Source of the DNA: Trifolium pratense
Lineage: Eukaryota > Streptophyta > Magnoliopsida > Fabales > Fabaceae
Assembly: GCF_020283565.1 (NCBI RefSeq)
Contig: NC_060061.1
Location: 5,030,010 to 5,094,009 of the forward strand
Direction of reading: 5' to 3'
DNA length: 64,000 nucleotides
The notes below the pieces were generated by a model. The model saw only the letters and a program-made list of their open reading frames with translations. It had not been told where the DNA came from and made no database searches. Positions 52,770 to 64,000 of this stretch are shown one piece after another (position 1 is the first letter of the stretch; every line of letters begins with the position of its first letter). Both the position numbers and the translations under genes were made by a program.

Positions 52770-52866
52770 AGACACAATTTGTTAAACAACTCGGAGATGA
52801 TTAAGATACAAAAATAAAAAATGAAAAATAGTTTGAACATTGTTTAACAACTTATATAAAAGCATT
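52770..52866. mobile_element. MITE-like sequence right of the array, related to 39388-39550
   Basis: GAGATGATTAAGATACAAAA and AATAGTTTGAACATTGTTTA match 39476-39530 closely. Partial copy. Confidence 0.5.
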
Positions 52867-52869
52867 TAT

Positions 52870-54720
52870 GTAAAACATTTATTTATTTTATACAACCATA
52901 TAGTATGGTAGCTTAAGCCCAATATTGATAGGTTGAAGATTACGCCCAAATAGTAGATTTAACATATGAAATCAAGTAAATTATGTCAAATGACGAAGTA
53001 AGTCTCATTGAGACTAGTCATCTATGAGCAAGTCGAATGATGACTTTTCTCCACTAGCCATGTTTGCACGAGAGACACATTGTGGCTCGTCATATATGTG
53101 AAGCTTGTTTTTCACGTGTCTTTCTCTATTGATGTTGAATTTGCATTGCTCGTTGAATTTTGCATGTTTCTGCGGGACTTGTGTTTGTCTAATCATTAAA
53201 TTAAAATTTAAAAAAAATAAATTTTATGTTTACTTCAACACTCTTTGACAAACTCTAGAGTTCTCCATTAACGGAATGTGTTGAGTTTTAGTCCTTTGAT
53301 AAAGGAGCAAAAGTTATGGGTGATTGACGACTCGGTACATCTATGCGTTCGTTATTTTTCCAAAATGACGTGTTCTTCGTTGTGTATCTCATTCTTCACG
53401 AGTTAAATCAAAGGTCAACTCTTTTGATTTGTGCGCTTAAGTATGTAATGAGTACTTCACATTATGCCAATGTAGTAATAAATAGAATTTGGATTCGCTA
53501 AAATCATACTAGTTTCCTAAATTTTCTACATTTAGGGAAAACTCCAGGGTATTTTGGTCTTTACAACATACATAAATGCACCTAAATATATAATATTTTC
53601 TCTCTCTTAGTTTATTTTTAGTTGAATGTAGATGAATTTAGGGAAAACAAATTTAGAGAATTCAAATTCTAATAAATAGATGATTTTTTTTCACCACCAG
53701 TTGAATCTGGTTCGGTGGTCAGTGCTGACATCAAGTGTTTCAGTCCCCTTCCGATCGCAGTTGCGGGGGATCGAAAAATAAATGACTTTATAAAGTGGAG
53801 AAAGTTAATAGTTCTTTATGGGATTGTATGACCATTTATGACTTTATAAAAAACTCTTGACGCCCTATTAAAGTCGACACGCTTGTGGTGACATCGATTT
53901 TTTTTTATTTTTAGAGTTTGACCACTCATAACTTCCATCTCCCCAATGCGGGGTGTTTGGCTCAAAATTATTCAATGCATCAATCATCGTTGGTCTCCAT
54001 CATAACAACATTATTGTTCATTCTTTGTTATTATTGATCACTAGCGTGCAGACGGCCACAGAGTGGCCGTCTGTCCGCTCTTTTATTTTGTTATTGCACT
54101 AACGTGTATATATTTGACTATTATGTGTGAAAACAAAAAAACCACTTGAAAAATAGGAAAGAACAATCATGTTAGCAACATGAATCAAAGAAGAAGCTAT
54201 TAAACCACTTGAAAAATACTAACATTGTAGCATAAATTGAAAGAGAAAATAGCAACAAATAATTATAAATAGATTATATTCTAGATTTTTCATAATTATA
54301 ACATGTCGACAACTTAAGGCACCGTGAAGGTAGGGAAAGATGTAAGTATAACATAGTCAAGATATAAAATCATTTTTAATTTTCAAATTTCATAGAAAAA
54401 TCAGAAAAGAACATATATATCATGCTATTTCAAATTGAATTTAATTGATATGCACTGACGGTGTACAATAATTTTACATTGTCAACTAATATCAACCATG
54501 TTTTTCGCCACATTACCCCACTTTCTTGATAAATAATTTTTGGTAAAAAAATAAAACAATCATCTTACCAACAAAAAAGACACCAATTAATTAATAAAAT
54601 CAAGCCAGCTTTTTATTTTGTTGTAGTTTTTTTTTTTTTTTTTTGGATTAAACGACAGTATATATATGTCGTATGCAGCAAAGTTGAGCATTCAATCTAA
54701 TCGAGCCACGTAGCCTAAAC
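52870..54720. other. intergenic upstream of TOM7
   Basis: Only the SINE-like fragment at 53695-53775 and a hairpin GACGGCCACAGAGTGGCCGTC (54052-54072) stand out. Confidence 0.5.
53695..53775 (-). mobile_element. SINE-like fragment, copy 1
   Basis: Shares CATCAAGTGTTTCAGTCCCC, GATCGCAGTTG and GGGATCGAA with 61215-61312. The minus strand reads TTCGATCCCC, box B-like. Confidence 0.45.
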
Positions 54721-54724
54721 GACA

Positions 54725-54730
54725 TGGGCC
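54725..54730 (+). promoter_or_regulatory. site II element (TGGGCC) upstream of TOM7
   Basis: TGGGCC lies 125 bases before the TOM7 start. TGGGCY elements are bound by TCP-type factors and are enriched in promoters of plant mitochondrial and ribosomal-protein genes. Exact match; role inferred. Confidence 0.5.
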
Positions 54731-54779
54731 TTTGAGAAAAAAAAAAAAAAAAACTTAAACGACACGGCCATCACTATAA

Positions 54780-54788
54780 TTAGGGTTT
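54780..54788 (-). promoter_or_regulatory. telo-box upstream of TOM7
   Basis: TTAGGGTTT on the + strand (AAACCCTAA on the minus) lies 67 bases before the start codon and 50 bases after the site II element. The two often occur together in promoters of translation and mitochondrial-biogenesis genes. Confidence 0.55.
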
Positions 54789-54854
54789 AAGCTTTACCAA
54801 TCGAATCCTATTTCAGATCAAACCAATTTCACAGAGAAAAAAAAGCGAATAACA

Positions 54855-55073
54855 ATGGCTTCTAGGGTTTCTCTGAGGGCGAAGGGGAAGAACTCAAAGG
54901 GTTCCAAAGGAGCTGAAGATCGTTCAGTGATTGATTCCGTTAAGGAATGGACAACATGGGGAATGAAAAAAACAAAGGTGATCGCTCATTACGGTTTCAT
55001 TCCTTTGATTATCATCATCGGTATGAATTCTGAACCCAAACCAACACTTTCTCAGCTTCTCAGCCCCGTCTGA
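54855..55073 (+). CDS. TOM7: TOM7, small subunit of the mitochondrial outer-membrane translocase
   Basis: Single-exon frame of 72 residues, the normal plant TOM7 size. TOM7 is a tail-anchored subunit that tunes assembly of the TOM40 import channel. A basic, Ser/Lys-rich N-terminal half (RAKGKNSKGSKGAEDRSV) precedes KEWTTWGMKKTKVIAHYGFI, then a short hydrophobic anchor PLIIIIGMNSEPKP; the W-x-x-x-K, H-Y-G-F-I-P-L and G-M-x-S-x-P-x-P residues are hallmarks of the plant protein. The start codon is supported by the family N-terminus. Upstream lie a site II motif and a telo-box, a pairing usual for this kind of gene. Confidence 0.95.
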   Translation: MASRVSLRAKGKNSKGSKGAEDRSVIDSVKEWTTWGMKKTKVIAHYGFIPLIIIIGMNSEPKPTLSQLLSPV

Positions 55074-58000
55074 TTGCTCTTCGAATTTTCACCTGCTTAT
55101 TTGATGTGATGAGATGTCATGGAATTAGGGTTTGTTAAATGTAGTTTGTTTGATTTTGGATAGTTTATGAAGACTTATTAATTAATAGAATAATTACAAT
55201 ATTCAAATGTTGTGTATGAGATTTGATTTTATGTACTTGTTGTTTATGCTTGGTTGAGCAGGTGGAAAGTGATTTTGTTCTTATGCTTCTTTAATTCGTT
55301 TGTTGAGATTGTTCTGTCTTTTAGGGTATTTAGTTTTGTGACTGTGACTTAATGTTTAATATTGATAGTTTTTCTTAGAGGAAAACACAATTTTGATGCA
55401 TATTCAATTATTATTACTACAATTTGATGATGATTTTGTTTCAAATAAAAAACTCGATGAATATATTTTGATGTTCTGATACTAAAAAATTTATGTTTGG
55501 AGAACCAATTTAGTTTCACCTATCTTTTGAGACCAAAATAAGGAATGAGCTACTTCAATATTTTGGGTTTAAGTAAGGTTGTTAAAGGATGGAAGATTGT
55601 GTTACTTGTGATAGATAGTTGTTGGTAGGCACACTAATATGGTGCGGATCGTTCTGTGTTTTGTGTAATTTAAGAATCGAATGCGCTTTTGGGGTGGAAA
55701 CATAACATGTGTTTTGTTCCATACTTGGTGCATTTGTAAGTAAGTATATATGCAATTCAACATATGTGCATTGGCTCAGTTACTTATAATAGTTCTCATT
55801 CACTTTGTATTCATAGTTTAATTTACCATAGAATATAGATATACAGCTAATGTTAGAGTCTTGTGATAGTTAGGCTGCCAGTGGTCACTGGTCAAAGTTT
55901 AGTGTATTTTTTCCCCTTGTTGTACAAGGGCTCTATTCCTAGGACTAGGAGGTTAAATACCTGTTTAAGTGCCTATACAAAGTGAGCGACCATTTGACCA
56001 AAGGCCTCATTGTAGTCTAATGCTTTGTGGCTAGCAGGCCTGGTGTGTTTTGTTTGAGTTAGGAATGGACCAAATTCCCTCTAGAATGCTTACTTCGGTA
56101 GTTGTATTTATGCTAGGTTGGGATGTTTATATTTTTGCTGTTTTGGTGGTTGCTCTTGGGTAAGTTTTAGGCCATAAGAGCATTTTTGGAAATTGTTTCT
56201 TATTGGGTATAGTACCTCTTGTACTGCTCCCCGTTGTGGGTTTAGTATACAAGTATACTTTTGCTGTTCAAAAAAGTCTAATGCTTTGCGTGTCTGCTTC
56301 TTCACCCCTCTATACTGGCGGTCATCCGAGCCATATAGGTTTAATTTTATTGGACCCATACCAGGAGTTAACATACTTACATGCTAAGCAATTTAAAAGA
56401 CAATATCTTCTCTATATAATTGAGGCCTTGATGGCAAGAGTTATAGTCAGAGGGGATCCTATCATAGAGTTATAGTCAGAGGGATCCTATCACAGTCATT
56501 GCTCATAAACTATATCTTGTTCCTAGATTACTTGTCCCTGTACATTATCTAACATAACACCAACTGAGGTTGGTCTCCAGAAAAGTATAAATATGGTCAG
56601 CTATATGGGCTCTCAGTGAAAGTATTAAGTCATCTGTTTAACCCCTATATAAATATAGTACTAAATGCACTAATCGGTATAAGCTTAAACCTAGATAATT
56701 CAAACAAAAATAGCCTGAATTTCCTCCTTCTCATCAGTTCTTGACTGAGAACTGGCTACTGATTCTTTGGATTTACATTTGAAATTCAAATCAGAAACTG
56801 TGAAAAATATTACGAACCATAGATTGTGTTTTTCTTGGAAAAGACATTATTAAAACAGTCTTAAAACAGTCTTTTGATGGCATTGCTTGTTTTTTTTCTG
56901 TGAAGATTGTTGAGAGTTGGTTATGGTAGCTATAAAGCCTTTTAAATTTGCAATCGTAAGATTTCTTCAGTGGAATGCAAATTTTTATGTAGTCTATATT
57001 TGATTTGAGGTGCAAGGTTGGATATACATCTTCGATTTGATTTTTTTTCCCTCTTCAAGTTTGTGTAAAAACCTTTCCGAACATTATTTGCCTTTCATTG
57101 CAAAACAAGTTAAATATGTCACATGTATGTGTATATTCCTTCACATACATTTCTTTTATTATAACCACTTGATTGTGCTCAAGTGATTAACAAGTTTGAG
57201 TTAAAGATGAGTTGTTCTTGATAATTCAAATTTGAATCTAAACTGGGACGATGTTCATAATTTATTTAGTTTCCGGCCAAAGAATCTAAACTGGAACGAT
57301 GTTATTCATGATTTATTTATTTTCTGATCAAACTTTGGATTATTAGTGACCTATTCCTTTGGATACTGGAGGGTTAAATACACACATAATTGTATATTTC
57401 GTCCATCATTCTCTACTTTTGGTAAGATATTTAGAAGTTAGGTGGGTGTTCGTAGCTTTGAGACCCGTGAAAGGTTGGAGCTGCCGTGTTCACTAATTGT
57501 ACAAATCTACAATTAAGAGACAATTAAGTTGTGATTGTAAACGGTTGTTTATTTGGACTTGAACACGTGCATGGTTAAAGATCAGACTAAAAACAAAGTA
57601 TGATTGAAGATTGTTCTAAATTGGGTTTAATTAAAATTTATAAATCACTTCAGTTCAATTATTATTATATTTTCTATAAAACTTGAGCCCAAATATACTT
57701 TTTTTTTTTGGGAGACCAATTCTACCTGTATAATCGAATACTACTAGTACTATAGTCAACATAGCAAAGAGGAAAAAGAAAGAGTTTGATTTTCAAAGTA
57801 GATTCTTGTTCGTATGGGAAGAAGGTTTTTTTTTTTTTTTTCATTTTTTTAATGCAATACAACGTTTGCATTTTGATAATTATGAATATACCTTTCTAAT
57901 GAATAAATTCTTCACGTTGTTTCACTTGCGGGTGGCGAAGGGTGAGATGTTAGGAAGGTTATGGGAATATTCCGCTTCATCAAAAGTCATTGTTTTTTGT

Positions 58001-58499
58001 AATAATTGTTGCAACACCTATTATAGCGGGTGAGGCGAACAATTTTGGGGTATCGTTGTATCAATGTATCACAATAATTTTGTCCTAAGATTCTTACATT
58101 CAATGTTATGGTTTACCATTGAATGGAAATGATTTTCAACTTATTTGAAACTGACCGACACAAGGCTCCACATTTTCTTTTTATTATGGACAGTTTTATA
58201 AGCAGAGAACCTGGACAATAAAAAGCACAAAAATATCTCTTAACAGTTAAACACTGTTTGAATACTTGAAAAGGAACTTAGGAACCTATTAGTGCTACTA
58301 AAATGTGGTCATCGTCTAAGTCACGTAATCACTAAATATATGGCCACTATTGTTTGATTAACAAAAGTCAAAATAACTATTGTTTGATTATGAAATTCAT
58401 GAGCAAATTCAGCTTCTGTTTTTTTTCTTCTCTATTTCACAAAAACAAATTAGGTGAAATAAATAGTTAGGTATAGGTGTGTGATCCATGGCCAACAAT
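55074..58499. other. 3' of TOM7 and intergenic
   Basis: No gene supported. 55900-56500 looks like old transposon sequence (ACTTTTGCTGTTCAAAAAA resembles a LINE tail), and 56438-56493 holds two tandem copies of AGAGTTATAGTCAGAGG with GATCCTATCA. Confidence 0.5.
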
Positions 58500-59128
58500 T
58501 AGAGGTGGGAACAGGCCAGGCCGGCCTACATGGCCTTAAGGCCTAGCCTACATAGGCTCAGGCCAGGCCAGCCTATTTCTTTAAATAGAGCAGGTAAATG
58601 CTTTTTTATAAGCCTATTTAGCTAAAAAGGTCAAGCCGCAGGCCATTAAAAAAGCCTTTGAGGCCTACTAGGCCGGCCTATTTAAGTTAACATGAATAAT
58701 ATTTTTATTACGATTATTATTTATATATTAAAATTTATACTTTGATTAAATTATAAATCTATTAACTTTTTAAGTAATTTAAGTTTATTAATCTACATTA
58801 GTTTTTAACATATATAAATATATTATTATAAACTAGAATTGAAATATGATGACATATATAGTCAAATTCTCTAAAATATCAAATGGAACATTATTTTATT
58901 AGTTCATAAGTATATTTCAAAATAAATATAATTATTTATTTAAATATGTTCATATGAAATAGGCTTTTAAACAGGCTAACAGGCCACATCAGACTTTCAA
59001 AAGGCCAGGCTCAGGCATAGAATTTAAGCCTATGATAGGCCACAGGCCAGGCTCAGACCTTCGATTTTTTGACAGGCCAGGCTCAGGCTTGGCAAAGCCT
59101 AGCTCGGCCTAGCCTATTCCCACCTCTA
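58500..59128. mobile_element. non-autonomous hAT-like element rich in AGGCC motifs
   Basis: TAGAGGTGGGAA at the left and TTCCCACCTCTA at the right are perfect inverted ends of a 629-base element. ACAAT occurs on both outer sides (58495-58499, 59129-59133), a possible 5-bp target duplication. The outer 180 and 150 bases are full of GGCCAGGC, GGCCTA and AGGCTCAGGC motifs, complementary between the two ends, around an AT-rich core. No coding capacity. Confidence 0.82.
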
Positions 59129-59222
59129 ACAATGTCTTTTTCTTTTATTTGTTTTTTTACCTGTTTTTCTATCAAAAGTAATCATATTTGAGGTATTTAA
59201 GTGGATTGAGGAGAACAGATGA

Positions 59223-59330
59223 TATAAATTTGTAATTATAATATTGTAGTAAAAAGACAAGTCTTGAGGTTCGAGCCCCACTAGTGTCTTTGAAATTGAA
59301 AGGAGGTGGATGTAAATACTATTTGTAAGT
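59223..59330 (+). mobile_element. possible SINE-like fragment with box B
   Basis: GAGGTTCGAGCCCCACTAG contains a good Pol III box B, followed by AAGGAGGTGGATGTAAATAC. No clear box A and no tail. Confidence 0.3.
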
Positions 59331-59340
59331 GTTTTTTGAG

Positions 59341-59692
59341 TCCTAAGATCATCTTCAATAGTGTAGTACCTATTAGGTATTCATGATACTTATTAGGTAT
59401 TACCATTGGAGCAATACACATTTGAGTACTTAATAGGTACTCGTTCTACAATAAGCATGAGTACCTATTTTCTTTTTGTGTGTCCAATTTATAAAGATGT
59501 ATAAGTATTGGTGAGAAGTGTTAATGGTATAACATATTTAGAACTTTTTAAGAGATGTTGGGTTGGAGGGATTAAGTACTTATTATGTACTATTATTAAA
59601 AAATTATAAATGAGTGATATGTACTCGTGGGCTCCAGTTAAGTACTCAAAAATGAGTATTTTCATTGTGGAATGTGGATACTCTAAGGTCTT
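59341..59692. mobile_element. MITE-like region with GAGTACTTAATAGG-type repeats
   Basis: Short motifs GTACCTATTAGGTA, GAGTACTTAATAGGTACTC and AAGTACTTATTATGTACT are scattered in both orientations, and CTAAGATCATC at the left faces GGATACTCTAAGGTC at the right. Ends uncertain. Confidence 0.35.
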
Positions 59693-62600
59693 CTCTGCTT
59701 TGAACTGAAACATCATCAACTCACCCTAAATTTATTTTATCAAAAATAAAATTAAAATCTCTTTACCATAACTTCAATATATAATTGACGTGACAAGGAT
59801 CAAGTGTGGCTTAAATTAAACCGATTATAAAACTACATAGATTAAAATAGATTAATCTAACCAAAAATATATTGTAATGCTTATTTGTCTAAAGTATAGT
59901 TCTGTGACTTCTTTTGAAAAAAAAAATGTAACATTGCTCACGAATTCTGTGGCTCATTGGTGCTTATAATAAAATAGCTGAGTATGCACATGCCATTGCC
60001 AGAAACATTACTATAGAGTATTATATTTGTAGTAATAAACATCATTTTAGAGTCACTTTCTGTGACAATAATTGAATGGATCAATCGTTCTACTTCAAGG
60101 AGCTGGCCTAGCCTGTCTCAATGGAAGGTAGAACAAATAAAAATAGCATATATTATTTTTGATCCACCATGTGCTTTGTCTTGTCTTTAATGCAATTTCG
60201 TCCTCTCTATTCCTATAAGATATCATCGAACCAACACTTCTATGTTGCTCATTGTAAATTGTGTGGTCTTTCTTGTTCTTGTTGTCCCATGCCATCAACA
60301 CAAACTTGTCCACATCTACGTCAAAATGTTTTTATATTTAAATCAATACAAATAAACATCGATTCTAAAAATTGAAAACTACTCAATATCGAATATTATT
60401 GTATGTTTTTAGGTATTCTTTCATGAAAAAAATTTAAATCGGATCAAATTTAAAGTTTATTTTTGAAAATTAAACCAAACCGAAGAAAATTGCATGCACA
60501 TATTTTTTTTTTGAAAGCGGGTACAAGTAATTGCACATAAATTCTGATAATTTTTTTAGTTGATGTTACATTAATCTAGTATTATTTATTGATTTTAGTT
60601 TTTTTCAATAATATTTATCAATTTTTTTATTTATTGTTTCATACTATGTTTCAAACATAATATTATCATTGTTCTGTAAAAAAAAATGCTATTACATTAC
60701 TACTATTATTACCATCGCTTTGTCATATTTGGATGGCATGACATTCTTATTCTCTTTCGAATAAGCATTGGGCAGTGTATATTCTTTACATTGATTCTAA
60801 AGTTTTTTGTTGTTGGTGTTATTGTCAAAGACTAGATAGATATATCGTTGAGATATCCTCAGCCAAAAGCCAAAGGTTAATTAATATCAATGTAAAGAGG
60901 TTTGTCTAAGTGGTTGACATATCTCAATTGAACATAAAAAATTTAATTATTCAAAACTTAAATTTGTTTTGTTGATGTTGTGAAATTTTACATAATTTTA
61001 TTTATTTATTATATGATAAGATTGTCATCTAATACCTTTGTGTTGTGAGATCATGTGGATGCAAAGACCGATTTCAAATTCAATATGACCGGTGAATAAG
61101 TCCAATAGAACGTGAATAAAGTAGACAGTATATGCAAAGACTAATGCAAAGGCAATGCATGCATGGTACGTATTGCACATTTGATTTTTCTTTTTCCTTG
61201 GTTTTCACAGTATCTGACCCATTGAACTGTTTAATCTGATTTGAGTGTCAGTTATGTCATCAAGTACTTTCAGCCCCCTCCTGATTGCAGTTACAGAGAC
61301 TCAACTGTGGTACTCCCTATCAAGTTCATCGTTAATCATCATTGAACCAATTAACGATTGGTCATTTGAAATTAGTTTAAAACAATTTATTAGTATTGTC
61401 CAAAAAAAAAAAAAATAGTACGATCTATAACAATATGCATATTAATTTTCTTTTAAACATCCCACAACTTAACAACTTTGTATATAAAGTATATTAATGA
61501 TAACTAAATTAACCATATTATTATAGAGTTGTATTAGTTTGTGAGACTCACATGACATACACATACAATCTCTTATAGTCTTGGTTGCTTGCTTACTGAA
61601 TTAGATGAATTAGCTTTCAACATAAAATCAAATGCAAAGAAGATAAACAACTTAGTTTTACAATCTCTTATAGTTTTACCGTTGACCATAATTTCAATTT
61701 CTTTTCTCCTTTTTTGATGGAAACAAATGAGTTGGTTAACAGTACTATCAACTTTAAGAAGATTATAAACAGAAAAGGAAAGACAATGATGGAACATAAG
61801 AATAAATAGGACCCCGGCATAGACAGCAATTGTCCAGGAATAAATGAATTTTGGCAATGAAAATAAACTGTTAGATTGTTTAAAATTTAAATTAGTGTTC
61901 GTTAAAGTAGTTCAGTTGATAATGATCACTGCGGATATTATTGTAGATGTTAGTAATTTCGGATTCAAGCATCAAATTCGACTTGAAATGAGGATAAGTT
62001 CTATTTTTCCATATTTATAATGTGAGTCTCGTCATTAGACTACTAAAAAAATTGCTTAGTTTGATTTACCAACAAATAAAAACTGAATAATACAACTCTA
62101 ATTGTATTACTTTAAAATTTGTTGCGGGATCAGACAAAGTAGTGGATAAGAGATCGGACAAAAACAAAATTTTGTCTATTTTTCGTGTAAACTAAATTTT
62201 TATGTGTGTGCTAATAATTGTAAAAATTAATCTTTTAAATTGGAGAAGACCAAAATGGACGACAAAGCTCTCTGTCAATGAATACTTTCTTTTGAATAAA
62301 TTTTTGTCTCATTTAATATTCGTAAATAACTCTCTGTCTCAATCGAGCCTGTTAGATCAATAGAGAAGTCAGACACTCAATAGACTTAAAGGCTATCTCA
62401 ATTACAAACTATCCAAAATATCAAAATAAATGAAACAAGAAAAATTATAATATAAACATACTGATATTTATTTTCAATTTGATAAATAATCTCTCACTCT
62501 CTCTTTTATCGTATCTCTTTCTTACATGTCTCTTTTCGTGGTATTACTATTTTATTGGTATGAAATTTATACCGCCTTTTAGTAGCAAGTAATCTCAATC

Positions 62601-64000
62601 GGATAATTTATGGGGCATGCAATGTGAGCTCTTCTTTCTTAACAAAAATTTCTCCATACAGAGGTGCCAATGAAAACATATGATCACTTACTTAATAAAT
62701 TCAAATCTTTCTTACCACTTAGATCAATTTATTGTTACAGTCTATTTCCTGTCTGTCATCTATCACCTACTACGATAATTATACTTAGAGAGAAATAAAA
62801 CTTTATGAAAGGGAGAAAAAAAAAGTATGGGGTGATTTATATTTCCAAAGGAAAATGTTTGGAACATTTTATTATTTAAAATGTGTTCAATACAATAATG
62901 TATTTTAACCATAATTGGAAACTAACTTGTTATAACTAAATCACGAACAACTTTATTCGCTTGTCTGAAATATACTTGATACTAAAGTGTTCATGATAAA
63001 TCATAAAATTTTGTAGCATCGTATGTTTGAAAAGAACATATGTAAACAATAAATTTTGAGTCCAACTCAAAATTAATGGCACCAAAAGCCTCTCCCATGT
63101 GAATTGCTCATGTAGGCGACCACCACTTGTTTTGGCCAACATAAAATGTACATCTTCATCTCTCGCATATGACTTCTTCCTCATGCTAACACTGGGCACT
63201 ACACGAGCAGCATTTCAACCTTGTAACTTATCAATTGAGCGTTAAAAAATATATCTATTTAGTTTGGTAACACTGTTTTAGACTTTATTGTTATGTTTTT
63301 CAAAATACTCCAAATAATGTTAGTGAGCAAGGCTACATTTTGATGCATTGACAACCGTATAATTTTAAAAATGACAACAATAATAATATTGCTTTCAAAT
63401 TCAAAGTCAGCCACAATGTACACAAAATTGAAAAAAAAATGAGTCCCTCTCCATATGTCGGGGCATTTCACTTCTTTTTTATTGAGTCAGTCTCGTGTGG
63501 AAATGTAATTCCCACAAATACGCTATAAATAAATTTTAATTTTCGAGAGAGGTTATATATTTCATATGAGTTGTCATTCACTATGGACTATAAGCAAACT
63601 AGTGTCAATACATTATACACTATTTAACGAGTAGTCTTCTTTATTATCTACACGCCAAAAAACATGTCTTCCGTGATTGATGCAAATGAACAAATATTTA
63701 TTCCACACCAACTATGACTCTGTATAATATATGCGATATTCTCATGAACTAAATCCAAACATATTTTTGAGTAGTAATTTTTTTTTATTTATTTATTTTT
63801 TTTTTTTTTTTTATAAACTAAAGAAACTTGGTTTGAAGCAAAAAAATTGGGACCCATGATTGAAATGGGTGTGTTGGTTGGGGTATGAAATGATATATTT
63901 GAACCATTTGGCTTTTTGGTTTATTGTAGTTAAAACAAAACAAAGAAAAAAGAAAAAAGAAAAGAAACTAAAATTAGTCAACGCCGGTGTTCCAAGTTCC
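59693..64000. other. intergenic, no gene supported
   Basis: Short frames on the minus strand at 60095-60313 (RNREDEIALKTRQSTWW) and 62936-63199 (RLHEQFTWERLLVPLILSW) have protein-like composition and could be fragments of genes or transposons, but I recognise neither. The rest is AT-rich, with a T-run at 63779-63812. Confidence 0.45.
61215..61312 (-). mobile_element. SINE-like fragment, copy 2
   Basis: ATCAAGTACTTTCAGCCCCC and GATTGCAGTTACAGAGACTC align with 53695-53775. Diverged. Confidence 0.4.

Noticed and set aside
56108..56475. Overlapping frames of 64-90 codons on both strands
   Set aside because: Overlap on both strands, no domain, and sequence resembling old transposon DNA.

Overview
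The window is nuclear DNA from a flowering plant. The genes have spliced GT-AG introns, the intergenic DNA is AT-rich, long (AT)n microsatellites are common, and many small transposons are present. The style of the repeats (Stowaway-type CTCCCTCCGTCC ends, SINE-like tRNA-derived repeats, 9-bp-TSD MITEs) and of the proteins suggests a legume, most likely Medicago or a relative. That assignment is an inference from general resemblance, not a search.

Layout. 1-15 kb holds one single-exon SAUR-like gene (2085-2582) and then a gene-poor graveyard of short transposons. Several of these have clear target-site duplications: a hAT-type foldback element (6801-7489), Mutator-like MITEs (1138-1293, 8638-8814, 9296-9459, 10841-11018), Stowaway MITEs and a solo LTR (12423-13006). 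From 15.4 to 38.2 kb is a gene-dense block: a plastid isoamylase 3 gene (18 exons, 15447-24174, +), an unrecognised acidic-protein gene (25723-26820, +), ethanolamine-phosphate cytidylyltransferase PECT1 (9 coding exons, 28155-31338, -) and plastid SufC/ABCI6 (3 exons, 35222-38217, +). 54855-55073 encodes TOM7, a small subunit of the mitochondrial outer-membrane import complex. 55-64 kb has no gene I can support, only repeats.

The most unusual region is 39961-51375: eleven nearly identical tandem units of about 1 kb. Each carries an (AT)n tract and a reading frame for a 104-residue protein, or a broken copy of it. The protein resembles the N-terminal part of the ribosome-inactivating-protein (rRNA N-glycosidase) fold but ends before the catalytic region. 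Variant sites show a higher-order dimer structure and a premature stop that was copied into two neighbouring units.

The conventional genes are not functionally linked. They are housekeeping or metabolic genes for starch debranching, phosphatidylethanolamine synthesis, plastid Fe-S assembly, mitochondrial import and an auxin-type growth response. All coordinates, splice sites and motifs were read by eye. Family assignments come from recognition of conserved motifs, and no search was run.
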